64,000 nt of DNA, taken from NCBI GenBank assembly GCA_013314735.1, contig JABUFD010000002.1, positions 620,001-684,000 on the forward strand, written 5' to 3'. This document shows positions 1-8,253 of the stretch, in pieces. The notes beneath the pieces are model-generated. The model made no database searches, was not told the DNA's origin, and saw only the letters and a program-made list of their open reading frames with translations. Position numbers and translations under genes: made by a program. The stretch comes from Anaerolineae bacterium. Lineage in GTDB: Bacteria > Chloroflexota > Anaerolineae > Anaerolineales > Anaerolineaceae. Every line of letters starts with the position of its first letter. Positions within the stretch are counted from its first letter, which is position 1.

Positions 1-533
1 ACCTGCCGTTTGCAGCTGAACTGTCGCAGTTGGGCTGGCGCCTGATGGCGAGTGAGGGCACCGCGCGTGCCCTGCGCGCCGCCGGCCTGCAGGTTGATTC
101 CGTGGCTGCTTTTACCGGCAGTCCGGAGATCCTCGACGGGCGCGTTAAAACCTTCCATCCGGCGGTGTATGCCGGTATTCTGGCGCAGGCCAGACCGCAG
201 GATTTTTCCGACCTGGCCCGGGTCAACGCCGCCCTGATTGACCTGGTGGTGGTGGACCTGCCGCTGGTGCAGCCGCAGCCGGGGCACGAGCCTGCTGCGC
301 TGATCGAAAGCATCAACGTGGGCGGGGTGGAATTGCTGCGCGCCGCCGCCAAGAACTTTCGCCGTGTAACGGTGGTGGTGGATCCCACCGACCTGCCACA
401 GGTATTGGCGGAAATTCGCTCTGCCGGGCAGTGCGGTACGGCAACCCGCAAACGCCTGGCAGTGAAGGCCTTCCGCCATGTGGCCGCTTATGATGCCGGT
501 GCGGCGGATGTGCTGGAAAGTCTCGGCGAGTGA
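1..533 (+). CDS. purH: IMP cyclohydrolase domain protein (PurH N-terminal half), 5' truncated by window edge
   Basis: The reading frame is open from base 3 and lacks its start. It matches the MGS-like IMP cyclohydrolase half of PurH, which closes FAICAR to IMP in the last step of purine synthesis. Visible landmarks are SEGTAR (canonical STGGTAK), DGRVKTFHPAVYAGIL, IDLVVVDL, and ESINVGGVELLRAAAKNF, the phosphate- and base-binding segments. In ordinary bifunctional PurH (about 510-520 residues) the AICAR formyltransferase domain follows directly. Here the frame stops after VKAFRHVAAYD plus about 12 residues, so the formyltransferase must be a separate gene or absent. The next gene overlaps by 4 nt (GTGA), suggesting translational coupling. 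Confident on domain; the missing N-terminus is only the window edge. Confidence 0.88.
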   Translation, partial: LPFAAELSQLGWRLMASEGTARALRAAGLQVDSVAAFTGSPEILDGRVKTFHPAVYAGILAQARPQDFSDLARVNAALIDLVVVDLPLVQPQPGHEPAALIESINVGGVELLRAAAKNFRRVTVVVDPTDLPQVLAEIRSAGQCGTATRKRLAVKAFRHVAAYDAGAADVLESLGE

Positions 534-1465
534 GGTCTGCCGGCGCGATGGCCTGGAAACTGCTGCGTAAACCCCTGGATGCCCAGGCGCTGCTGCTGAA
601 CGTACTGCTGTATGCACTCGGGGCGGGGATCGCCTCGTACCTCGGCGCGGATATCCGCTGGTCTGCCTATCTGTTGGGGCAGCTGGCTGTACTCTCATTG
701 CAGGTAGCCGCTTACTACGTGCAGGCGTATTTCTCGCTTGAGACCGAACTGACCGAGTTGCTGGAGGAATTTTTCAAGCTTGCCAAAGCGAAGCGCGTGG
801 GGGAGGACCTGGTGATCGACCGCCCGCGCTACATCCTGTTGCTGCTGGCGCTGCCGTTCCTGGCACTCTATATTGTGGCGTTGTTGTTGCTGATCCAATC
901 CGGGCAGCTGCCGGGGGCGGCCTTTGTGCTGCTCCTGCTGCTGGTGGCGGCCTGGTGCGCCTTCAGCCTGCCGCCGCTCCTGCTGGGCACGGGCGGTTAT
1001 CGCGACCTGCTGCAGGGCATCGCCCTGATGGCGCTGGTGCCAGCCATTTCCTGCCTGCTGCAGCGCGGTTCCCTGGTGGATCTGCCCGGCATCTTTGCCC
1101 TTCCGCTGCTGCTGGCATACCTGGCGCTGCGCATCGTGCTCCAGTTGGAGCAGTACAGCGAGGATGACCGCCGTGCCCGTAAAACCATGCTGACCATGAT
1201 CGGCTGGGAACGCGGCATGCGCCTGCATAACCTGTTTTTGCTGCTGGTTTATTTCAGCCTGGGACTGTCTTCGCTGCTGCTGCGCCTGCCGTGGGAATTG
1301 CTGGCACCGCCGTTGATCTCGCTGCCTTTCGCTGTCCTGCAGGTGGTGCAGATGATCCGCATTCACAGCGGTGCGAAGCCCAACTGGCGCTTGCTGCGCT
1401 TCAATGCTTTCTCCAGCTTCTACCTGCTGTTATACTTGATCCTGTTCACGCTGTGGGTGCTGTGA
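530..1465 (+). CDS. UbiA-like polytopic membrane protein
   Basis: A 311-residue protein made almost entirely of hydrophobic segments, about eight to nine predicted membrane helices. The layout recalls UbiA prenyltransferases: a segment LETELTELLEEFFKLAKAKR near residue 75 and EQYSEDDRRARKTMLTMIGWERG near residue 210 sit where UbiA enzymes carry their two Asp-rich prenyl-diphosphate motifs. The first motif is not a clean NDxxD and the second begins with Glu, so catalysis is uncertain. The GTG at 530 overlaps the upstream stop as GTGA; ATG at 548 is the alternative start. It may be a divergent prenyltransferase or an unrelated multi-helix protein. Confidence 0.6.
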   Translation: MRSAGAMAWKLLRKPLDAQALLLNVLLYALGAGIASYLGADIRWSAYLLGQLAVLSLQVAAYYVQAYFSLETELTELLEEFFKLAKAKRVGEDLVIDRPRYILLLLALPFLALYIVALLLLIQSGQLPGAAFVLLLLLVAAWCAFSLPPLLLGTGGYRDLLQGIALMALVPAISCLLQRGSLVDLPGIFALPLLLAYLALRIVLQLEQYSEDDRRARKTMLTMIGWERGMRLHNLFLLLVYFSLGLSSLLLRLPWELLAPPLISLPFAVLQVVQMIRIHSGAKPNWRLLRFNAFSSFYLLLYLILFTLWVL

Positions 1466-1511
1466 ACCGGAATATTGCATGAATACCCACGATGAAATGA
1501 GGATTTGATCA

Positions 1512-2537
1512 ATGTCGTCGACATTTAAATTACGCAACCAGTTTGAAGCCCATTCCAACTACGTCAACCAGGCGCAGTTCATGCCGATTGTCCCAATTTT
1601 GGTGACAGCCGGAATGGACAACACATTGAAATTGTGGTCAGTACCGCGCTGGGAAGCGCTGGCAACGTTCAATGGGCATGAGAACAGCGTCAACTGTTTT
1701 TTTGCCATGAGCCACGACCGCTGCCTGGTGAGCGGCTCCAGCGATAAGACCATCCGCAAGTGGAACATCCGCAGCCGCGAGCAGATCTGGAAGATCGATG
1801 CGCACAGCAAAACGGTGGCCACCCTGGCGCTGCACCCCGATGAAAGCGTGTTTGCCTCCGGCTCCTACGATGGTAAGGCCAAAATCTGGGATGCTGAAAG
1901 CGGCGCGCCATTGGCGGAATACAAGGATTTTGGCCGCAACCTGACCGCGCTGATGTTTCTTTCCGGCGGCAAACGCCTGTTGGGCGCCGGGCTGGGCGAA
2001 GAAATGGTGGTGTGGGATACCGAAAGCGGCAGCGTGCTGCAGCGCTTTCCGGCTCACGCCGAAGCCACCGCACGCCTGTTCCTGCCCGCCCGCAGCCCGT
2101 ACCTGCTTTCCGCCGGCGCCGACCGTACCCTGAAACAGTGGAATACCGACACCTGGGAAGTGGTCAACCAGGTGGAACTGCCCGCCGGCGGTGTGCATCC
2201 GATTGCCCTCACGCGCGATGAAAGCCTGCTGGCGGTCGGTTGTGAGAAGCGCATCCTGCTGTATACCCACCCCGACCTGACCCTGCTGACCTCGCTGCAC
2301 GTGGAGGTGAAAGGCGTGTATGGGCTGGATTTTTCCAACCAGGACAACTACCTGGTGATGGGCGCCGCCAACCGCCAGGTGTACGTGTGGCAGATGCTCG
2401 ATTCGGAAGAAAACCTGCACAGCCGGACCTTTGTACCACGCAAACCTTCGGAAACACAGCAGAAAAAACGCCCCTTCCAGCGCAGGTACCCATCCAAAAA
2501 TGACCCCGCCCCGAAAGGAAACCGCCGCAAACCATGA
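1512..2537 (+). CDS. WD40 repeat protein
   Basis: A 341-residue protein built from about seven WD40 blades, seen as repeated GH/SH...D.T+.W elements such as AHSNYVNQAQF...DNTLKLW, GHENSVNCFF...DKTIRKW, AHSKTVATLALHPDES...DGKAKIW and DRTLKQW. These fold as one beta-propeller used for protein-protein contacts. There is no signal peptide or membrane segment, so it should be cytoplasmic. The last 40 residues form a Lys/Arg/Pro-rich tail (PRKPSETQQKKRPFQRRYPS). ATG 1512 follows GAGGA at a good distance. The stop overlaps the NUDIX start as ATGA, tying the two genes together. The partner is unknown. Confidence 0.9.
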   Translation: MSSTFKLRNQFEAHSNYVNQAQFMPIVPILVTAGMDNTLKLWSVPRWEALATFNGHENSVNCFFAMSHDRCLVSGSSDKTIRKWNIRSREQIWKIDAHSKTVATLALHPDESVFASGSYDGKAKIWDAESGAPLAEYKDFGRNLTALMFLSGGKRLLGAGLGEEMVVWDTESGSVLQRFPAHAEATARLFLPARSPYLLSAGADRTLKQWNTDTWEVVNQVELPAGGVHPIALTRDESLLAVGCEKRILLYTHPDLTLLTSLHVEVKGVYGLDFSNQDNYLVMGAANRQVYVWQMLDSEENLHSRTFVPRKPSETQQKKRPFQRRYPSKNDPAPKGNRRKP

Positions 2538-3160
2538 ACGAAAACAAGATCATCGCCTGGGCGCAGGCGCTGGCCGGTGTGGCGCAGTGCGGCCTGACCT
2601 ACAACCGTACCAATGCCTTCGAGGTGGAACGTTATTCTGAAATCCAGCGCATCGCTTCAGACATGATGGCGGAGGTTTCCAATGTGCGCTTTGAGGACAT
2701 GCTGGAATTGTTCGATGAACAAAGCCATGACGGCTACGCCACCCCCAAGGTGGATGTGCGCGGCGCAGTCTTCCGTGATGATGCCGTGCTGCTGGTAAAG
2801 GAACATGTTACCGGCAAATGGACCCTGCCCGGCGGCTGGGTGGATGTCGGAGATACCCCCAGCGGTGCTGTCGAGCGCGAAGTGTGGGAGGAAAGCGGCT
2901 ACCGCGCCAAGGCCAGCAAAGTGATCCTGGTGGCGGACCGCAACCTGCATTACCCGCCGGGGCGGTTTCACATTTACAAGCTGTTTTTCCTGTGCGACCT
3001 CACCGGCGGTGAGGCACTTGTGAGTCACGAAACCGACGGGGTGGGCTTTTTCCGTGAGGATGACCTGCCGGAACTGGACCTGAACCGCACCAGCAGTGGG
3101 CACCTGGCGGCATGTTTCGCGCATTACCGCAGCCCGGCGCTGCCGACGGAGTTTGATTGA
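2534..3160 (+). CDS. NUDIX hydrolase with N-terminal NUDIX-4-type domain (ADP-ribose pyrophosphatase-like)
   Basis: 208 residues. The first 65 residues (IIAWAQALAGVAQCGLTY...YSEIQRIASDMMAE) match the small helical domain that precedes the NUDIX fold in hydrolases of X-linked nucleoside diphosphates. The NUDIX box is GGWVDVGDTPSGAVEREVWE followed by ESGY; the first conserved Glu is Asp here, while the metal-binding REVWEE core is intact. Likely substrates are ADP-ribose or similar nucleoside diphosphate derivatives in the cytoplasm. The gene overlaps the WD40 gene by 4 nt and the next lipoprotein gene by 4 nt (TTGA), so all three are probably co-translated. Confidence 0.88.
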   Translation: MNENKIIAWAQALAGVAQCGLTYNRTNAFEVERYSEIQRIASDMMAEVSNVRFEDMLELFDEQSHDGYATPKVDVRGAVFRDDAVLLVKEHVTGKWTLPGGWVDVGDTPSGAVEREVWEESGYRAKASKVILVADRNLHYPPGRFHIYKLFFLCDLTGGEALVSHETDGVGFFREDDLPELDLNRTSSGHLAACFAHYRSPALPTEFD

Positions 3161-4614
3161 AGCCATTTTCCCCCGCCCGATTGGTAGGATGGCTGCTTGC
3201 GTTGGCATTGTTTCTTACTGCCTGCACCGCCCCGGCAGGGGAACCCACCGCGGCGCCGACGGCTGCCGCCACGCTGCGCCCCACGGCCACGCCGCGCCCG
3301 ACGGCAACTGCCATCCCCACCGCCACCACCGCCCCGCACCTGACGATTGATGGGGCTTCCCTGATGGGGGTCACAGTGCGTTTCTGGCATCCTTTCACCA
3401 ACGATGCCGCCGCGCAGCTGCGTGAGATGGTCAATACTTTTAACAGCGACAATCCTTACGGCATCCGGGTGGAGGCGTATTCACTCGGCGCGGGGGCAGC
3501 CCTGCAGGAACGCATGCAAACGGAGCTGGCGCTGGATGCCGCCGAAGCCCAACTGCCCAATGTGGTGGCGGGTTCCAGCCTGCTGTTGCACAGCTGGGCT
3601 GATGCCCTCCAACCGCTGGATGATTACCTGGCGCACCCTGAATGGGGCGCGGCACAGGTGGATCCGACGCAGTTTGACGCGCTGGCATTGGCGCAGGGCG
3701 TCACCACCGGGGGGGCACGGATTGCGCTGCCGCTGCTGCGCAGCGCGCCGGTGCTGTATCTGAACCGCACCTGGGCGGAGGAACTGGGGTTTGCCGTGGA
3801 TGGCACCGACCCGGCCGCTTTTTCCGCCGCCGATTTTAGCGCCATTGCCTGCGCCGCCTACCAGGCGTTGCTGGACGATGACGACCCCGCCAACAACGGC
3901 ACCGGCGGGTGGGTGATCAGCCTCGATGAAAACAATATGCTCAGCTGGCTGCGTGCCTACGGGTATACGGACCTGGCGCCGCAAGACGGGCTGTTCCGCT
4001 TTAATACGCCCCAAAGCGAGGCCGCCTTCAATGCGCTGTGGTCGCTGAACAACCAGGGCTGTGCCTGGACCTCCCGCCAGCCGACCCCGTACGATTACTT
4101 TGCCACGCGCCGCGCGGTGTTGTTCTCCGGTACGCTGCGCGATGTTGACCTGGTGCGGCGTGCACTGGAACAGGCAGGCAATGCGGATCAGTTCGTGATC
4201 CTGCCCTACCCGGGGCCGCAAGGCAGCCCCGCGCAGTTGTGGGAATCGAGCGGGATCGCGCTGCTGCAGGGCACGGCGGAAGAACAACTGGCGGGGTGGG
4301 TGTTCATCACCTGGCTGCTGGAAAGCCGCCAGCTGGCGCTGTTGAGCATCAGCACCCACAGCATGCCGGTACATGCCGGCGCACTGCCGTGGATGCAGGT
4401 GTATTTCGATGACTACCCCCAGTGGGCGGCGCTGCAAGACTGGCCGCTTCCTGCTGAAAGCCTGCCGCAGCATACCAACTGGATGACGGCTGGCAATGTG
4501 CTGGAGGATGCCGCCTGGCAGTTGTTCCAGTCCTATACCCGGGCGGAGGATATTCCGCTGATCCTCGAGCAATTGGACGCGCTGATCGCTGAGTACGAAT
4601 CTCCCACACCGTGA
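3157..4614 (+). CDS. extracellular solute-binding lipoprotein (ABC family 1)
   Basis: 485 residues. The signal peptide MKPFSPARLVGWLLALALFL is followed by the lipobox LTAC, giving lipid-modified Cys23. A Thr/Ala/Pro-rich linker of about 35 residues (repeated ATPRPTAT-like units) then tethers the domain to the membrane. The mature domain begins VRFWHPFTNDAAAQLREMV and is typical of sugar-binding family 1 proteins. The start is TTG at 3157, overlapping the NUDIX stop (TTGA). No permease genes lie next to it, so it may use a distant permease or act as a stand-alone sensor. Substrate unknown. Confidence 0.82.
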   Translation: MKPFSPARLVGWLLALALFLTACTAPAGEPTAAPTAAATLRPTATPRPTATAIPTATTAPHLTIDGASLMGVTVRFWHPFTNDAAAQLREMVNTFNSDNPYGIRVEAYSLGAGAALQERMQTELALDAAEAQLPNVVAGSSLLLHSWADALQPLDDYLAHPEWGAAQVDPTQFDALALAQGVTTGGARIALPLLRSAPVLYLNRTWAEELGFAVDGTDPAAFSAADFSAIACAAYQALLDDDDPANNGTGGWVISLDENNMLSWLRAYGYTDLAPQDGLFRFNTPQSEAAFNALWSLNNQGCAWTSRQPTPYDYFATRRAVLFSGTLRDVDLVRRALEQAGNADQFVILPYPGPQGSPAQLWESSGIALLQGTAEEQLAGWVFITWLLESRQLALLSISTHSMPVHAGALPWMQVYFDDYPQWAALQDWPLPAESLPQHTNWMTAGNVLEDAAWQLFQSYTRAEDIPLILEQLDALIAEYESPTP

Positions 4615-4683
4615 GTGTGATTCATCGCGCACCTGGCAGGCATTTTGGGCGGTGAAAAAAATCTTCACTTCCCTGGCAACACT

Positions 4684-4712
4684 TTCAACCGCATGGCGGC
4701 GCGGGGTACAAT
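4684..4712 (+). promoter_or_regulatory. predicted sigma-70 promoter for the GH99-like gene
   Basis: TTCAAC at 4684-4689 and TACAAT at 4707-4712 are separated by 17 bp and lie about 25 bp before the start, which has AAGGAG as ribosome site. Confidence 0.55.
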
Positions 4713-4736
4713 CAGGGCAGACCCAAGGAGCCAGAG

Positions 4737-5894
4737 ATGACCGAAAAACCGTTTGCCGCTGTGTACTACTTTCCCAATTACCATGTTGATCCGCGCAACG
4801 AGGCCTTGCATGGGCCGGGTTGGACGGAATGGGAGCTGGTGAAACATGCCGCGCCGCGCTGGCCCGGGCATGCCCAGCCGCGTGTGCCGGCCTGGGGCTA
4901 CACCGATGAGGCCGATCCGGCGCAGATGGCGCAAAAGATTGATGCCGCCGCTGACCACGGGATTGGGGCGTTCCTGTTTGACTGGTACTGGTACGACAGC
5001 GGTCCCTATCTCAACCGTGGCTTGGATTGCGGATTCCTGCCGGCGGCCAATGCTTCGCGCCTGCGGTTCGCGCTGATGTGGGCCAACCACGACTGGATCG
5101 ACATCCACCCGGCTCGCTGGCGCGGCAATCCGGCATTGCTCTATCCCGGCGCGGTCACTGAATGTACGTTTGAGGGGATGACGGATACCATCATCGAGCG
5201 CTATTTCCGCCATCCTTCCTACTGGTTGGTGAATGGCGCGCCGTACTTTTCGGTGTATGACCTGGGGATGCTGGTGCGCAGCTTTGGCGGCGGGGAACGC
5301 GCGGCCGTACTGCTGCGGCGCTTCCGTGAGAAAACCGTGCGCGCCGGGTTTGCTGACCTGCACCTGAATGCGGTGGTGTGGGGCGGCAGCCATTGGGCTG
5401 ATTTTGTTCCCACCCAGGCCGACCAGCTGGTCACCGTGGCGGATTCGGTCAAGGCGCTGGGGTTCGACAGCGTCACCTCGTACGTGTGGATCCACCATGC
5501 CGCCCTCTCCGATTTCCCCGAAACCCCCTATACAGAAGCCATGCGGCAGTACATCGCCTACCGTACCCGGGCGCAGGCGGCGTTCGCGGCGGCAGGCCTG
5601 CCGTATTACCCCAATGTGACCATGGGGTGGGATGCCAGCGCGCGCACCCAACCGACCGAGCCGCATGCCAACCTCGGCTATCCGTACATGCCCGCCCTCA
5701 GCGGCAATACCCCGGCGGCATTTGAAGCCGCCCTGCGGGAAACCGCGGCCTATCTCGAAACCATGCCTGGCAACCAGCGCATTTTCACGATCAACGCCTG
5801 GAATGAATGGACCGAAGGCAGCTACCTGGAACCGGATACCCGCCACGGCATGGGCTATCTCGAAGCGATCCGCGCCGCGTTGGGCGGGGGGTAA
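4737..5894 (+). CDS. GH99-like / WbsX family protein
   Basis: 385 residues matching the WbsX family, related to GH99 endo-alpha-mannosidases and often annotated as a glycosyltransferase. Landmarks are AVYYFPNYHVDPRNE near the N-terminus, GPGWTEWELVKHA, GIGAFLFDWYWYDSGP, LMWANHDW, and INAWNEWTEGSYLEPD near the C-terminus; the acidic residues in the last segment sit where the GH99 catalytic residues lie. No signal peptide is seen, so it would act in the cytoplasm unless exported another way. ATG 4737 has a clear AAGGAG. It is convergent with a sulfatase gene 4 bp downstream, a pairing seen in loci for sulfated or host-type glycans (inference). Confidence 0.82.
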   Translation: MTEKPFAAVYYFPNYHVDPRNEALHGPGWTEWELVKHAAPRWPGHAQPRVPAWGYTDEADPAQMAQKIDAAADHGIGAFLFDWYWYDSGPYLNRGLDCGFLPAANASRLRFALMWANHDWIDIHPARWRGNPALLYPGAVTECTFEGMTDTIIERYFRHPSYWLVNGAPYFSVYDLGMLVRSFGGGERAAVLLRRFREKTVRAGFADLHLNAVVWGGSHWADFVPTQADQLVTVADSVKALGFDSVTSYVWIHHAALSDFPETPYTEAMRQYIAYRTRAQAAFAAAGLPYYPNVTMGWDASARTQPTEPHANLGYPYMPALSGNTPAAFEAALRETAAYLETMPGNQRIFTINAWNEWTEGSYLEPDTRHGMGYLEAIRAALGGG

Positions 5895-5897
5895 GGT

Positions 5898-7280
5898 TCA
5901 GGCTGCCATCCAGGGGGTATCGGCATCCCATTCTCGCAGGATCGAATCCAACCCGGCGGCCAGGGTGCTTTGTCCAACGCTGTTTGCCAGGTTGTTCAAC
6001 TGGTAGGGATCGCTCTGCACATCAAAGAAGTAATGCGGTCGGGCTGCCAGGGTGCGGCCGTGTTCAAAGGGCAGGCCATACAGGTGGGTGGGGGTGCGCA
6101 CGCCCACGCCGGAACCGGTTTCAATGATGGCATGCTCAGCCGCCAGTACGGGCACTTCACCTCGCAGTACGGGTGACAGGCTGCTCCCGGCCATATGGCC
6201 TGGAATGGGTATGCCTGCCAATGCCAGCAAGGTTGGGGCGACCTGGACGGAACTGGCCACCTGGGTTTCACAGGTTCGCGGCGCAAGGCCGGCCGGCCAG
6301 CGCACCAGGAACGGGATGCGCACCGATTCCTCATGCAGGTCACCTTTTTGTACCCGCCCATGGCTGCCCAGGTAATCACCGTGGTCTGAGGTGAACAGGA
6401 GGATTGTGTTTTCAGCCATGCCGTGCGCTTCCAGCGCTGCCAGCATGCGGCCCAATGTGTCATCGACCCAGGTGGTCAGCCCATAATACTCGGCGATCAC
6501 CTGGCGTAGATCATAGCTTGCGGGCAGGTCTTCGGTGTGGGGCAGGTGGTAATTGTAATAGCGGAAATCCCAGCGATAGACCTTGAACCAGTGGTCCTGG
6601 TTCGGGATTGGTTTGTCCATATCCACGTTCGGGCGCAGCGGAATTTCCCGCGGATCGTACATCTTCAGGTACTGTTCCGGGGCATCACTGAGGGGACAAT
6701 GCGGGGGGGAGATGTTGTAGTACAGGAAGAACGGTTGGCCAGCAGCGGCGCGTTCCTGCAGGTATTGCGCCACGCGGTCTGCCTCAAAATCAACACTCCA
6801 GCCGGGCGGCACAAATTCAGGCCCGCCGTTTTCGATGTAGCTTTGCCCCGTATGGCAGTGGTTCATGCGCGGGATGCAGTAGTGGTCAAAGCCGATCTCC
6901 TGCGGCCAGGAATGGATGTGCCACTTGCCGATCACCGCGGTGTGGTAGCCATGCTGCTGGAGGGCTTCCGGCAGGGTCTGTTCGCGCAGGTGCGGACGAC
7001 CCGCGTAGGGGTACTGGGGAAAGTCGATGCGGCCGTCTTCGTGACCGGTGGCGACGTTGCCCACCCCGCCGGTGCACTGGCGGTTGTACATGCCGGAGAG
7101 CATCACCGAGCGCGCCGCCATGCACACCGGGAAGGTGGTAACGGCATGCTCGAAGCGCACACCTTCCGCGGCCAGGCGGTCAATGTGCGGGGTACGCACC
7201 AGCGGATTGCCGTAACAGCCGGTTTCAAACGCGCGCAATTGGTCGCAGGTACACAGGATGATATTGGGTTGGGTGGGCAA
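5898..7280 (-). CDS. type I sulfatase with CxAxR modification site
   Basis: 460 residues of the alkaline-phosphatase-like arylsulfatase family. Residues 53-57 (CMAAR) form the formylglycine site in its CxAxR form, the version handled by the anaerobic radical-SAM maturase rather than the CxPxR favoured by aerobic FGE. Metal-binding segments are NIILCTCDQLRAF at the N-terminus and FTSDHGDYLGSHG near residue 290. There is no signal peptide. The start is TTG at 7280, supported by AAGGAGG 5-6 nt upstream. A choline-, carbohydrate- or aryl-sulfate ester is the likely substrate. The maturase is not in this window. Confidence 0.9.
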   Translation of the reverse strand: MPTQPNIILCTCDQLRAFETGCYGNPLVRTPHIDRLAAEGVRFEHAVTTFPVCMAARSVMLSGMYNRQCTGGVGNVATGHEDGRIDFPQYPYAGRPHLREQTLPEALQQHGYHTAVIGKWHIHSWPQEIGFDHYCIPRMNHCHTGQSYIENGGPEFVPPGWSVDFEADRVAQYLQERAAAGQPFFLYYNISPPHCPLSDAPEQYLKMYDPREIPLRPNVDMDKPIPNQDHWFKVYRWDFRYYNYHLPHTEDLPASYDLRQVIAEYYGLTTWVDDTLGRMLAALEAHGMAENTILLFTSDHGDYLGSHGRVQKGDLHEESVRIPFLVRWPAGLAPRTCETQVASSVQVAPTLLALAGIPIPGHMAGSSLSPVLRGEVPVLAAEHAIIETGSGVGVRTPTHLYGLPFEHGRTLAARPHYFFDVQSDPYQLNNLANSVGQSTLAAGLDSILREWDADTPWMAA

Positions 7281-7409
7281 GCGAACCTCCTTCAGCCGGC
7301 GAACGGAAATGACCGGTCTCTGTTCCCTCCATTGTACCTGCTCTCACGCAGTGGGGGGTGGGACGGATGCCGCAATTGAAAATGAAACAGGGGCGGAAAT
7401 CACCGCAGG

Positions 7410-8093
7410 TCACTTTTTGCGCGCCAGCACCACCGCGATCCACTCCGGGGCGTAGGTGGAATAGCAGCCTTTGGGAACCGGTTTGTCATCCAGTTTGCCC
7501 ACGCGCTCGCCGATGGCGATGCAGCGCTGGGTCAGTGCGGGGGTATGCACGCCAATTTCCACCAGCGCGCGGTTCATGCTTTCCTGTTTGGGGGTGGGGG
7601 CGGCAGCCAGGTTGTTTTCAATCACCAGCAGCAGGGAATCCAGTTCTGCGGGCGTGAGGGATTGCGCCATGGCCGCGGCGCACACCAGGTTCCATCCCGC
7701 GCGGCCGGTGAGTGCATCGGGTACGTCCATCCAGCGTGCGCGCAGCGCCGGCGCGTGGGGGCTTTTGGCAGCCAGCTGGAAACTGAACTCATCCACCAGG
7801 CGCGGATAGTAGAGCACCGGCAGCATCGCTTCCAGCTCATCGATGGAAAGATGGGCGGGATCGAGGATCATCACGGCGAGGATACGAGCATCGTCATTGC
7901 CGCTTTCCCACAGCTGCAAGCCGAGGGCATGGTTGGTCTTGAGTTTTTTTGCCAACCCACGCAGCGGCCCCATCATTACCCCGAACTGGCTGTCTCCCGC
8001 GCCCATCCGGGCGTAGATCGCGCGCATTTTCTCCGAACCCCACGCTTCCAGCTGGGCCATCACTTCATCATATGTCATTTGTAAAGCCGGCAT
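7410..8093 (-). CDS. AlkD-like DNA alkylation repair / HEAT-repeat protein
   Basis: 227 residues with the layout of the AlkD family: all-helical HEAT-like repeats that hold alkylated DNA. Typical pieces are MAQLEAWGSEKMRAIYARMG, FGVMMGPLRGLAKKLKTNH, LWESGNDDARILAVMILDP and GRAGWNLVCAAAM. AlkD excises positively charged alkyl-purines. I cannot confirm the key Trp/Asp/Arg set from the sequence alone. ATG 8093 has AGGAGG in front. It is on the same strand as the sulfatase but 129 bp away, with its own likely promoter, so probably independent. Confidence 0.75.
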   Translation of the reverse strand: MPALQMTYDEVMAQLEAWGSEKMRAIYARMGAGDSQFGVMMGPLRGLAKKLKTNHALGLQLWESGNDDARILAVMILDPAHLSIDELEAMLPVLYYPRLVDEFSFQLAAKSPHAPALRARWMDVPDALTGRAGWNLVCAAAMAQSLTPAELDSLLLVIENNLAAAPTPKQESMNRALVEIGVHTPALTQRCIAIGERVGKLDDKPVPKGCYSTYAPEWIAVVLARKK

Positions 8094-8218
8094 GTGTACC
8101 TCCTGGATGAATGATGGTAATTATCCCATATCGGTGTGCCGGTTCGCAAGATTGTTCAAACACGCCAAATCTGCATCGCATGTGTCTGCCTAGAAAAATG
8201 CGATTAAACCATCGGTAT

Positions 8219-8249
8219 TTGTATGAATTGCGATAGTATGCTATACTAT
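8219..8249 (+). promoter_or_regulatory. promoter giving a leaderless mRNA, with overlapping inverted repeat
   Basis: TTGTAT at 8219-8224 and TATACT at 8242-8247 (extended by TG at 8239-8240) are 17 bp apart. Only 6 nt separate the -10 from ATG 8254, so transcription should begin at or next to the start codon. ATAGTAT (8233-8239) and ATACTAT (8243-8249) form an inverted repeat across the -10, a plausible autoregulatory operator. Confidence 0.65.
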
Positions 8250-8253
8250 TTTT

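Noticed and set aside
4665-5846. 393-codon minus-strand frame
   Set aside because: Antisense of the GH99-like gene; no domain pattern.
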